A stretch of 64,000 nt of DNA, taken from positions 28,439,917 to 28,503,916 of the forward strand of contig CM076848.1 in assembly GCA_039519185.1 (NCBI GenBank). Reading direction: 5' to 3'. This document shows, piece after piece, positions 47,019 through 58,900 of this stretch. This DNA is from Astragalus membranaceus. Taxonomy: Eukaryota; Streptophyta; Magnoliopsida; Fabales; Fabaceae. Within the stretch, counting starts at the first letter, position 1. Every line of letters begins with the position of its first letter. A program made the position numbers and the translations under genes. The notes beneath the pieces are model-generated. The model saw only the letters and a program-made list of their open reading frames with translations. It had not been told where the DNA came from and did not search any database.

Positions 47019-47027
47019 TACTTTATT

Positions 47028-48224
47028 GGGTTTTTTTTTATGTACCCCCATCATCTCCCTATTTACCCCCACATAAAAGTGAAACCCGAAAATACCCCTG
47101 CCCAATTTTTAATTCGCTCGGATTTACCTCCATTTGAGGTAAATCCGCTTTGTTATTTTTAAAGTCGGATTTACCTCATATGGGGGTGCCCAATAGGTAA
47201 ATCCGATTTCAAAAATAACAAAGCGGATTTACCTCAAATGGAGGTAAATCCGCTTTGTTATTTTGGAAATCGGATTTACCTAGTGGGTACATAAATCCGA
47301 TTTCCCTAAAAAAAGAGAAAATCGGGTTTATCCCACCTAAGGTAAATCCGATTTCCCTAAAAAAAGAAAATCGGATTTATCCCACCTAAGGTAAATCCGA
47401 TTTTGTTATTAAAAAAATTGTTTTTTATTTAATTTTTTAAAAAATGTTATAAAATACTACTAAAAATCCGTTAAACAGCCAAAACTAATCCAAAAATTAT
47501 GAAAACACCACTAAAAATCTAATAAAACCAAAATAAAGTTATGCAAATTTTTTCAGATTTTTTGGAGATTATGAAAAATTTAAAAAATTAATAAAAAATA
47601 GTAAACGATGGAATTTGGGATTTTGAGGTCCCCAGTCCTGAAAGAAGTCACTTCTTTAGGAGTATTGATCCTTGATATTTTTCGGATTTAAAGAATGTGG
47701 TTTCATTACAATTTGAGTAGGTTGCCCGAAAACTGATTTTTTAGCCTAAATTATTCTCCCGACGTACAATATCGTCACGTGTTAACGAACTACACACTAA
47801 ACAGAACCAAAAGACGGTCGAAATTTGTTTTTAAAATTTTAACTGATTTATTTATTTATTAATTGGGTTAACAAAGCGGATTTACCCCCACATAAGGTAA
47901 ATCCGCTTTGGTTATTTTTAAAAGCGGATTTACCTTATATGATGGGGTAGATCCGCTTTTAAAAATAACAAATCGGATTTACCCCCACTTAAGGTAAATC
48001 CGATTTGTTATTTTTAAAAGCGGATCTACCCATCTTAAATAAATCCGATTTAAATTTTTTAAAATTTTTAGTGGAAATCGGATTTACCTAAATCCGATTT
48101 CCAAAAAAAAAAAAAGAAATCAGGATACGTTCGGGATTTTTAAATTTTGTTAAGGGCAATTGCGTCTTTTCGCAGGGTCGGTGGAGGTAGCTGGGAGATG
48201 ATGGGGGTACAAAAAAAAAATCCC
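47028..48224. mobile_element. Mutator-like non-autonomous foldback element with 9-bp TSD
   Basis: 1,197 bp flanked by perfect 9-bp duplications TACTTTATT (47019-47027 and 48225-48233). The termini are inverted repeats: GGGTTTTTTTTTATGTACCC on the left, and GGGATTTTTTTTTTGTACCC when the right end is read from the other strand, both continuing CCATCATCTCCC. Each side then carries palindromic clusters of GGTAAATCCGCTTTGTTATT and its reverse complement (47110-47410 and 47870-48100). The centre has no transposase. The 9-bp duplication is the mark of Mutator-like elements. Confidence 0.85.
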
Positions 48225-48233
48225 TACTTTATT

Positions 48234-48947
48234 TGGAGGAGCAGGGCTTAGAAATCTCAACAACTCTATGTAAAATTAAGAATTTTTGTCATGTGTGGTT
48301 TGTAAGCAATTTAGGCAAATTTTTGGGTATGTGGTGGACTAGGCCACTAAATTGTATTGGGGCTTTTTAACTAATTTTTATGTATTGGGTTAGAGCACCC
48401 CAATGCATTCTATCCATACATATTTTCTTATCGAAAAAGATCTAATTAATAACTGTAGAGCCTTATTTTCCCCTAGACTGGGCTAGATGCAAGCTGCTTA
48501 AATTTGGAATTTTCGTAAGATTGTTCAGAATTGTTATAAATTGTGGAAAATCCCAAACCATAGGAGTGGGGACCTCTTGTGAGTGGCAGGTTCATGTCTT
48601 TAGCAGGGGGTTGCATTCCAAATTGCGTTCATGGCCTTGTATGATGATAGGTAGGAGAAGTGCTCACTTCTTTCAGCACGTGTTTAATTGTATCTAGCCG
48701 TTTTTTTTCTTATCCTTAAATTTATTGGTGCTTAATTTCTTTTGGAATTATGATGATGCTTAATTTCTTGCTCTCATCAAGTGGGGTGTAAGTGTAACCA
48801 AATGCTTATTGTGTGGTTCTCGTTCTCATTCAAGTACTGCTTTTATGCAATAATAACTTTCCTTTCATGAATGTTTCCTAAAATTACAAGAGAAGGAGAT
48901 AATGTTCTCCAGTCCACACATGAATTTCATTAAACATGCTTTACGAG
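48234..48947. other. intergenic, no gene seen
   Basis: No coding frame with recognisable features and no clear repeat structure. Confidence 0.4.
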
Positions 48948-49642
48948 TAGGCCTGGACAAAATAACTGGCCCGCCCGAAAATCCGGTAAAACCGATGTAT
49001 AATAGGATGGCACGGATAGGCGCGGATATCGGGCGTACGGGTGGCAAAAGTCGGTTTTATGCAGGTTAAATAGGGCGGTTTCGGTTGCTGCTTTATCACC
49101 CATTTATATCTGAACCCGCCCGAAAACTGTCAGTCACACAAAAAACGCTGCACAGCCTGTCTGTCAATCACAGAGCTTTTTCCATTCCATTAACCAAGAC
49201 AAGCAATACAGTATTATATTTTCAAGGTGCAGTTACCACACAACTTTTTACATTTGCCACGCAGCTTTTACAAATTCAATATTATTGTTTTTCCAAACTT
49301 TCCATTACTTCTTTGATTTCCCTGAGGTTGGAAGCTTTACTTTTCTATTTTTTTAAAAGCCTTAGCTAACTACCGGTCACCTTCTTCCTCTCATCTTCCC
49401 ACCATTTCTATTCTTCCTCATTTTTCTCTTCTTGATTGTCTCCTTCTCACAAATAGAGTTTTTTTAACCATTTGCCTAACCCGTTTAAACTTGCCCGAGT
49501 AGCCCCAGAACCGACTGAACCGAACCCGCAAAATCCGAAAGTAACCTTGGGCGGAATTGGGTCTCTCTTTGTGGACCGCGGTTTTGGCCGGATGGTGGTT
49601 TTGGGCCCGAAACCGCCCAAAACCGCCCGATGTCCAGGCCTA
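48948..49642. mobile_element. hAT-like non-autonomous element with 8-bp TSD
   Basis: 695 bp bounded by TAGGCCTGGACA and TGTCCAGGCCTA, with perfect 8-bp duplications TTTACGAG (48940-48947 and 49643-49650). Subterminal regions carry repeated CCCGCCCGAAA/GGGCGGTTT motifs. Its reading frames are compositional; no transposase. Confidence 0.9.
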
Positions 49643-49650
49643 TTTACGAG

Positions 49651-50275
49651 GATGATGGGAGGAAATACGGCGGTCCCTGAGATTTTTAGTGCTATGTGCG
49701 AAATTTAAATGCGTGGTTCTGTTTTTTATAAGTCACATATATTGAAATTAATTGTTTTAATACAATCTTAAGTAAAATAAAATATTATGAAATAAATATT
49801 AAAGTTTACATCAATATTGAAAAGTTCAAACCAAAAATTACAATAGAATTAATTATAGCAAAAATAGCTATATACTAGTATGTCAACCGAATATGTAGTA
49901 GTAACGTCCCACACTAGCAGCAAGTCGGCAACATCACCTATTAATCATTGAATATCATTCTCCTTACATTTTTTTCCTACAAATTCATCCGTTCATATAA
50001 TCAATATTTTTTAAAAAGTCATTTTCAATTGAAATAAATGGAATTTATTTTGTGACATTGTAGAACGCAAATAAGATTTCAACAATTTTAATTTTGAAAA
50101 ACTCCTATCAGCAAATTCAACACTAACAGAGATGGTCAATATTATTCTATTAAGCAATGCATGCATTAGGAAAACAACAACACATTGTAAATATTCCTCT
50201 GAGTAGATACAATAGTAACACAGATGGTTAATATTAATCCCAACACTTCTGTGACATCGGTTTGATAGTCAAACC
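49651..50275. other. intergenic, no gene seen
   Basis: AT-rich DNA. A short block (ACAGAGATGGT.AATATTA) is duplicated near 50130 and 50218. No gene. Confidence 0.4.
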
Positions 50276-51271
50276 TGTTGGGAAAAACAACATAGAAAAA
50301 TAAAATGAGCACAATCGGAACACAAGAATTTAACGTGGAAAACTCCAAAACCGAAGAAAAACCATAAACCGTTGTATAATGACAACCAGAGAATAACGGT
50401 ATGTGAAAATTGTTACAATACACAAACTTCTCTCAAACACCCATTGACCCCAGTACACTCACACCCTTCAAAGAAAATATTTAACCACATCTCACGACAC
50501 TCTAAAATAAGAGTATAAGAGAGAAAAAAAGTCAAATAAAAACTTAAGGTGCTTTTGTGGATATATATTTAAGATGCTCAATTTCAATCAACTCTAACAA
50601 TCTCCACATTGATTGTAATTGATACACAAGACATCTTTCGTTTTCATTGTCTACACCAACAATCTTATTTCAAAAGAACTATCATACTCCACCATAAAAA
50701 GTATAACCACTTGTAACTAAACCACTCCAATAATTCCTCCATGTCGAAAGCCATCGACACAGCTTCTTCAGGATGTTCAATTCCAATCAACTCCAACAAT
50801 CTTCACATTGATTGTAATTGATACACGAGACATCTTCATTGTCTACACCGACAATCATAGTTCAAAAGAACTATCATACTCCACCATAAAGAGTATACTT
50901 CACTTGAAGCTAAACCACTTCAAGAATTTCTCCATGTTGAAAGCCATCGACATAACACCTTGTGCAACCCCAACTGTTTCAACACATCTTTGACGTGTAT
51001 TTTCCACAAGCCAAAATTGATTCTTCCATCAAATTTCTCCATGCCAAACTTCACAAACACTTGAAAAATTTAACATTACAGCTGTATACATACTGCAAAC
51101 CGTGCACCAAGTAGGTTCCCAAGAAAAAGAGGTGAGTCACAATGGACACGCTTAAATACCAAGTCTTTCCTAGCTAGAACTTTTCTCAAACAACACTTTC
51201 ACAGCATCAAACTTCTTTTCTGATGTGGAAGATCAGATAAAGCTGCAACCATAGAGCATACTAAAAAATTA
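50276..51271 (-). mobile_element. small Ty1/copia-type element, part left of the Tat insertion
   Basis: TGTTGGGAAAAACAAC at 50276 matches, with a short indel, TGTTGGGAATGGGAAAAACA at 63979. Next to the latter, the minus strand reads GTATCAGAGC, the usual copia primer-binding core complementary to initiator tRNA-Met. The host is therefore a minus-oriented copia-type element whose internal start was interrupted by the Tat element. The LTR on this side includes an imperfect 198-bp duplication. Host LTR and element ends are not fully resolved. Confidence 0.5.
50573..50965. repeat. 198-bp imperfect tandem duplication
   Basis: Two units, 50573-50770 and from 50771, share AACAATCT.CACATTGATTG followed by TAATTGATACAC, CAAAAGAACTATCATACTCC and CTCCATGT.GAAAGCCATCG blocks. 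Lies in the small copia-type element. Confidence 0.75.
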
Positions 51272-51276
51272 ATACC

Positions 51277-51926
51277 TGTTTGCTGGTGTTTTTAGCAAAC
51301 AATCACTAGTTTTAAATAATGTGTTTGTGAGATCAAACTAGAAAATCTCTCGTGACAATTGCCTTTGTATTTTCGTGTTTGGAGAAAACAAATCATTTGA
51401 AGAACAGAATTGTGAATAGAATGAAACAACAATTTCTAGAAAGATAAAGAAAAAAAATAAATAATTGCATTGAAATGTAAAAAGATTGGTACACAAGCAC
51501 GTACAGTGACTCTGTTCACTCGTTTTTCGCTATCGTCTGGAAGTTTGAGTTTTCAGAATTCTGTGTTTATGTTGTGACCCTTGATTTCCTATTACAAACT
51601 AGTATATATACCACTAGAAGTGCACACAAACAGCGGGTAACTGCCCTTAACTGCTCTCTAAGTTTGAACTTCAATCAAACCGCTGTTAACCGCTCGTCGA
51701 AGCTTTGAACATTACCCTGCCAAAAGACCTTTGTTCTATTTACCTATAAAAACAAAGTATCAATTTGTCGAACTTCTTTTCCGTTGTCAATGCTCGAAGC
51801 CTTCCTTTGTCGAAATTGATAGCAACATGACTTGAATGAGACCTGTGATTTTTTCAGTATCATTAATGAAGAGTCAAACCTTCATAATACCTTTTTAAAT
51901 GCTACTGTCGAAATTTCGAGGTAACA
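51277..51926 (-). repeat. Tat element LTR (3' LTR in the sense of gag-pol)
   Basis: 650 bp, TGTTTGCTGG...GAGGTAACA on the plus strand. Its first 25 bases form an inverted pair TGTTTGCT/AGCAAACA. Nearly identical to 63300-63946. Confidence 0.97.
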
Positions 51927-51943
51927 GATTGCCCCCCAAAAAA
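51927..51943 (-). other. polypurine tract of the Tat element
   Basis: On the gag-pol strand the sequence next to the 3' LTR reads TTTTTTGGGGGGCAATC, a G-rich plus-strand priming site as in other Ty3/gypsy elements. Confidence 0.7.
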
Positions 51944-52203
51944 TGTCTCTTTCGACAGTTTGAAGGATAGAAGGAGAAAGGGCATTTTTTGAATACTGCG
52001 AACCGTCACCTCCAACTACCTTCTGCATTTAAATAGTGAGAGAAAAGTGCCATCATGACTTGCACAGATAAAATGTCACAAATAAAACGGCACGAATAAA
52101 GTAAACCGTCTACTTGGGCCACGTAGCATAGTTGATGGGCCATCACGTCCTTGAAAGGTCGCAAACGTGTGAATTTTGGTAATCGTGTGAACCACTGTAT
52201 ACG

Positions 52204-52216
52204 CCAATATATAAAA
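52204..52216 (+). promoter_or_regulatory. CAAT/TATA-like core promoter for the antisense gene
   Basis: CCAATATATAAAA contains TATATAAAA at 52208-52216, 97 bases before the ATG of the plus-strand gene. This is a good position for a TATA box with a leader of about 70 bases. It lies inside the retrotransposon and outside the LTR. Confidence 0.5.
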
Positions 52217-52312
52217 CCAATTGAATCTTTTCATCTCACTCTTTACTCGCTTGAAGTTTTAGTGCCATTTCTGGAAAGACCTTCTGTATCCTTCATCCCT
52301 GATCTTGAACTT

Positions 52313-55300
52313 ATGGCTTCAACATCTAACGTTGCTGCGAAGACCAGCAAAAACTCGAAGGGAACTGATGAGCCTACTCAACAAGTTGAAGACTTTGTTG
52401 ATGAACCTGACATTGCTGATGAACGAACACTCATTTGGCAAAAACAGGTATTAATTCCTTCGACTGAACTTTATACCCATGCCTTTTTAGGCGCTCTACC
52501 TAACATTTTGTTGGAAAATGAAGAAGTTGAAGAAATTTTTCCTAGTCCTTGCAATCTTCGACCTAGGATTTTTGTTGAAAAACCTTTCCATTTAGATTTT
52601 CTGGTCAATCCTTCTAGGGTTTTCAGGTCTGCACCTAGGGTTGACCAAAAAGTTTATATAGATTGGCTTAAAAAAGTAGAAGCCAAGAAAGTCAATGTCT
52701 GGAAGAAACAAGGCATTTTCGATCTAATCCAGTTATCAAGATACGGGCCCAAATATAATAGCACCTTGATTTTGGCAGCCATGCAGTTCTGGGATTGTGC
52801 CACTCATAGTCTTCATTTCAAGTGCGGTATGCTATCCCCCACTCTTTTAGATGTGGCTGCCATTACTGGGCTAAAGCCTTTAGGTGAGACTTTCAATCTT
52901 AAACTACTTAGTGAAGATTATGACTTCGACTTCAAAAACGCTTCTTTTGCCCCTTATATTAGTGAACAACATAAGACTGATACCGAAGAAGTATCTGATT
53001 CAGAGCACATAGCCTTTCTTACCCTTTGGCTATCCATGTTTGTTCTTTGCACTCGCTCCCTTCAAGTCACCAAGTCTTACGTGCCGTTAGCCACTCAACT
53101 CCATGCAGGGCGAGACATTAATTTAGCCAAATTAATTTTAGGATCCTTGCACCAGCAACTTGACAATGCTGTCACGGAATTAAAGGAAGTTGAACCAACC
53201 ACCAAATTTCTGGCTTCTGGTCCTATGTGGTTGTTACAGTTGTGGCTCGTAGCTACCTTTGAATCTAGGCTTAGCCTGTTTATCCCTAAACCAGTTCAAC
53301 CAACCATGGAAACAAGAAGAATCGAGGGTATTCGTCTAGCGCAATTGAAGTCTAGAGAGATAGGCCTTACCGTAGAAGAATCTTTTTCTGCTTATTTCGA
53401 AAATTTTCTGAACTGCACTTATTTCAAAGACTCCATGGCCCCTTTTGTAAATAGACCTTACGGGCCTGCTTGGTTTAGAAGATCATTTCCTCCTGCCACT
53501 ACTGAACACGCTGACGAAACTAACCAGATTTGGCAAGCATATCTTTCCCCAGCCATTCATTCCACCAGACTCACACCCAACAAAAATAAAAATAACCTTG
53601 GAATTACTAGATACTTCCCAAGTTACTTTGCAAGGCAATTTGGCCTCTGCCAAATTCGACCTGCGCCTATGTATTTTCATAGGCGAGAACTCACAAGTCC
53701 AGAAACCGAGAAAGCTTATGAACGGTCTTTCAAAGAATTTCATTACAAAGCTTTGAGTTTCGAACCTATTAGCTACAATCCAAAATTTTCATGTACTGAA
53801 AAGTTCCATGACTGGTGGCTTGGATATTACACCAATGCTGCTGGCGAAGCCAGTGATACTTATGACGAAACTCTCTTGAAGAAATTGATGTCTGCTTTTC
53901 CTTCCCGAAACAAAGGTATATACCTTTTCGACATTTAAAGTTTTTTTTTTTTTTAAATTCAATACTTGTAGACGAATTTAACTATTGCTTGTTTATCAAT
54001 ATTTTCGCCATTAGAAAAAACTGTAGCAAGTTTGAAGGAAAAAGAAAGCAAGATAACAACAAAGAAATCTTCTCCAAAAATCAAGAAGAAAACTGAAACC
54101 AGTCCTGCCTCAAGTCTTACCTCAAAAAAGGTATGTTGTTATCAACTTACTTCAAGTTCTTCCTGAGTATGGACTTTTGATCATATCGAAAATATTTTCT
54201 TCTTCCAGAAAATAACCAAAATGTTAAGCCCTCTTCAGAAGACTAAAACTAGAGGAAAGCAAGTTATCTCTTCCAGTTCTGAGGTAGCATATATAAACCT
54301 CATCTTTGATTCAAAACCCTTTCAAGTTCATCACTTACTTTGTAATATTACCTGCATTGTAAACTGATTCCTCCTTTCAGTACATCGAAAGTGATGAGGA
54401 TGCTCCTCTTGTGCATAGATCAAGAAAAAGGACTTTACTTGACCCTCAGAGGGGGACAAAAGGCATTGTTATCAAAGAGCCTTTTGAATTTCAGCTTTCT
54501 CCTTTAGCCAAGAAGCGTAAGGTAGACATTCCTTCGAATTTCATCTTAAACTTCTTTTGTTTCACAACTTCTTAATTTCGACACTAATAGTATAACTTGA
54601 TGTAAACAGGTAAATGAACCTGTCAATGCTCCTGTTGTCGAATCTCTGACTGAAATTGCAAAACGAGAGCTTTCTTCTGCTAGGCCTCCTTCGTCTATAC
54701 CAACACCCAGTATAGCTATTGAAGGAATTCCCCTAGAAACTTTAATGGACAATGTAGCTCAAGAGCTTGTTACAACGGAAACTCCGTCGACCACAAACAT
54801 GGAAGCCATTTTTGTGGAGACAACTACCCCACCTGTCGAAACAGAACTTCCAATCGTTGATGCAGACACCTCAAATGCTGACGGTCCTGGACAAAAAGTT
54901 CTTGTCAAAACAAACGTCAAAGCTCTAGAAGGAAGCCATAATCTAGAAAAGAAGAAACCACCAGAAATGGAGGCCATTTCTGAAGAGAAACTCGACACAT
55001 CCATGGCTGATGCAGGAGAAAAAGAGCTTGGAAAAGCCGAATCTACAACTCAAACTACCTCTGCTAAAGAGTCAACTAACAGTGCTGTCAGTGACCAAGA
55101 GCTCTCTGAGATGAAGAAAAAGAGCCCTTTGGCAGCTTTGAAAATTATGTTGAGTCTTCAAAGTTCGTCAACACATTTGTCCACCAGCTCTTCGACTACC
55201 TCTCTAAACTCTATCAATCAAGAATCGACAGGAGAACTAATTCGACAGTTGAAGGCTAAAATATTAAATGGGAACCTTGTGACGAAAATCGAACAAAATC

Positions 55301-55845
55301 CTTCTGAGTGTCCTGAAATTAAGTCCCTCATTCAGAAGATAAACAAGTCAGGTCCTCCTCAAGATTTTCTCATCTTCTTGATCGAGTTTGGTTCTCTCTT
55401 CGAGCAGCTTTCTCTTCTAATCAAACAACGATCTAACACTCTCAAGCAGAAAGACCAAGAAGTTCGACTTCGTGAAAAGGAACTCAACTCTCTTAAGGTT
55501 GCTCAAGGTAATATCGAAGCTCTTGAAGCACAAACGGAAAAAGATACAAAAGAGCTTGCTGAATGGGATCTGAAAATCCAACGCTACGATGAAGAGATGA
55601 AAATTCTTCAAACAAAAATGTCGAATGCTAAGTACCAAAAAGGTTTAGTCCAAGAAAGGATGAGCAACTCTTCCTCCTCGAAAAAGGAAACTGAAGCACT
55701 GACAGCCATAGAGCACTTGGAAAACGCCAATCAACGCCAAGTTACTATTTCCGAACTCGACAAAGACTTAAACCTTCTTGAGACTTCCATTTCTTTGAGT
55801 GCTAGCATTCTTGAAAGGCTCAAGGCCTCTTTGAAGAACTTTTAA
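52313..55845 (+). CDS. five-exon plant-mobile-domain (PMD) protein encoded antisense in the Tat retrotransposon
   Basis: Exons predicted: 52313-53915, 54015-54130, 54209-54283, 54381-54521, 54610-55845 (3,171 nt, 1,056 aa). Each intron (78 to 99 bases) has GT..AG ends, and every junction keeps the frame open, with one phase-1 and three phase-0 introns. Residues about 134-191 match the plant mobile domain (GIFDLIQLSRYG ... MLSPTLLDVAAITGLKPLG), an aminotransferase-like domain found in transposon proteins and in plant MAIN/MAIL proteins. Basic clusters KIKKKT, RSRKRT and LAKKRK (exons 2-4) look like nuclear signals. A Thr/Ser/Glu-rich part follows, then a coiled coil (about 920-1010, QKDQEVRLREKELNSL...). 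The frame is also open upstream to 52151, but the first ATG is at 52313. It ends 90 bases from the convergent pol gene. Function is unknown; a helper or regulatory role for the element is inference. Confidence 0.8.
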
Positions 55846-55934
55846 AATTCTGTAACAGTTTAGAGATTTTACAATGGTTATGTAATTTTTGTTTTGTACT
55901 TTACATTACCATTTTTTGAACAACTCTCATTTAT

Positions 55935-58900
55935 CTACGTTTGTTCAATTTTTATCTCATTCAGCGTTGGCTTATACTGTTTCAAGTACTTGCCATTAAT
56001 TCTAAATACTCTGTTCTCGTCACCTAGTTCTTCGACTTCGTAAGCGCCATTCGAAAAACATTGCAATACGCGAAGTGGACCTTCCCACCCTGGTGACCAT
56101 TTACCTAAGACTCTATCTTTTTTGTCCATAGGCAACAAGGTTTTCCACACTAACTCTCCTTCTTCAAAGGTTTTCAACTTAACCTTTTTGTTATAAGCTC
56201 TAGCTACTTTTTCTTTCTGACGAATAAGTATCTCTAAAGCTAACAACCTTTCTTCGTCTAAATCAACCAATTCATCGAGCATCATATTCCAATAATGTTC
56301 AGAAGGAATTTCCCACTGCCTCTGAATTCTTGTTGATTGTAAACAAATTTCAACAGGTAACACTGCATCATGTCCAAATGTTAGCCTGTAAGGAGTAGTA
56401 TTGATAGATTCTTTAGGTGAAGTTCGACAAGCCCACAATATTTGATCAAGAGTATTATGCCAATTTTTGGGTTTTCGCCCAACATGCTTTTTAATCAAAT
56501 TAATAATGATTTTATTGGCAGCCTCTACCTGACCATTGGCTTGTGCGTAGTACGGTGTCGAAGTTAATAACTTAAAACCAATTTCAGCAGCAAACTCTAC
56601 CATTTTTTGACCAGTAAAGACAGTACCCTGATCTGTCGTAATGGTTTCTGGAATTCCATATCTGTAAATGATATGATTCAGAATAAACTTTATGACTGCC
56701 TCTTGATCAACATTGGCTAAAGGTATTGCTTCAACCCATTTGGTAAAGTAATCAATCCCTACAAGGATGTATCTATGGCCTTTTGATGAGGTTGGTTTTA
56801 TCTCTCCAATCACATCTAGAGCCCAACCTCTAAATGGCCAAGGCTTAACTATAGAATGTAACTCATTTGCAGGCACACGTTGTATCCCAGCATGCATTTG
56901 GCATTCTTGGCACCCTTTGGCAAACTCTATGCAATCTTTCAACATAGTTGGCCAATACATTCCTTGTCGAAACAATAACCATTTCATTTTGTGGCCTACT
57001 TGGTGTGAACCACATGCTCCACTATGCGTATCGGAAACTGCTAAATATGCCTCATTCTCGCTAAGACATTTTAATAACACTCCTTCAGGAGTTTTCTTGA
57101 ACAATTCGTTTCCAATTATCACATAACTTAAAGCTCTATACTTTACTTTTCTATTAGTGTTTCCTGTAGGATTTTGCAAATACTCTACAATAGGTTTCCG
57201 CCAATCATTATCAATCATATTGTCAAGAGCAAAAATTTCCGCTAAATCAAAATCATCAACAATGTGACGTTTTTCGACAAACTCTTCACTAGTATTTATT
57301 GCCCCCCAAGTTTTTGGTGTTGACGATAATGTTGAAGATGTATCATTATAAAGAGAGTCATTTGAAATGAGTTTGTCTTTTATCTCAATCAGCTCTTTTA
57401 GGCTTTGTTCTGAGACTTTGTAGCCTGAAGCTATTTGTGCCAACTCATTTGCCACTTGATTTTCAATTTGTGGTAAATGTTCTAGGTGTACAGTTGTAAA
57501 CTTTTGTAACATAGTATTGGCAATAATAAAATACTTGATAAGGTGCTCCTTAATACATTTGTATTTCTTGGTTAACTGTTTGATAACTAGCTCAGAATCA
57601 CCTTTTATTTCGACATGATCTGCCCCCAATTCGAGCAAAATTTTAAGGCCTACAATTAAAGCCTCATACTCCGCATCATTATTGGAGCAAGATTCTCGAA
57701 TTCTAAACTTATACTTCGTTGTGATGTTAGTAGGGGTGATGATTAAAACACCAATCCCAACTCCATTTTTATGGCTTGAACCGTCGAAATATAGCTTCCA
57801 AGGACGTGTGCCTACAATATTTACCATATTTTCGACAACAGAGTGGTCCACTATAAAATCAGCAACCACTTGTCCTTTGATTGACTTGAGAGGTTGATAA
57901 GTTAAGTTATATTCTAACAAAGCTAAAGCCCATTTACCAATTCGACTATGTAGCATTGGTTTTGATAACATATGCTTAATAACATCAAAATGCGAATAAA
58001 CATAAACATCAGCTGGCTTTATATATTGCTTTAACTTTGTACATGAGAAATACAAGCAAAGGCACAACTTTTCTATTGGGCTATACCTTGTTTCAGCATC
58101 AATTAAAACTCTACTAAGGTAATAAATGGCTCTTTCAACACCATTATCATCCTCTTGTGCTAACATGCCACCTATTGTGTTATCAGAAGCTGCTATATAC
58201 AATTTCAGCACTTTATTTCTAATAACAGGCAATAAAATTGGTGGTTTCATTAAATAAGACTTAATTTCATCAAAAGCTGCTTGATGGATTTGTTCCCACT
58301 TGAACTCGTCTTCCTTCTTCAGTCTCAACAATGGCGAAAATGCTTGCGTTTTGCCACTTAGATTTGATATAAATCTTCGAAGGAAATTAATCTTTCCCAA
58401 TAATGACCGAAGTTCTTTCTTGGTCGAAGGAGCTTTCGTTTCCATAATAGCTTTAGTCTTATTCTGATTAATTTCTATGCCTTTCTTATGTACTACAAAA
58501 CCCAAGAATTCACCTGCACGCACACAAAAGGCACATTTTGTTGGATTCATTTTTAATCCATATTTCCTCATTCTTTCAAAAGAACGTCGAAGATGGTCTA
58601 AATGACCACTTGCTGAGGAAGATTTAACCACCACGTCATCTATGTATACTTGCATAAAATCATCAATAAAATCGTGAAACATAGAATTCATTGCCCTTTG
58701 GTATGTTGCACCAGCATTTTTTAAACCAAAAGGCATTACTACCCATTCGTAAACGCCTAATGCCCCTGGACAACGAAATGCTGTTTTCGACACATCCTCT
58801 TCAGCAATAAAAATTTGATTATACCCAAAATAACCATCAAGCATACTGAGATAATCAAATCCCGCTGCTGAATCTATTAGCATCTCAGCTATGGGCATAG

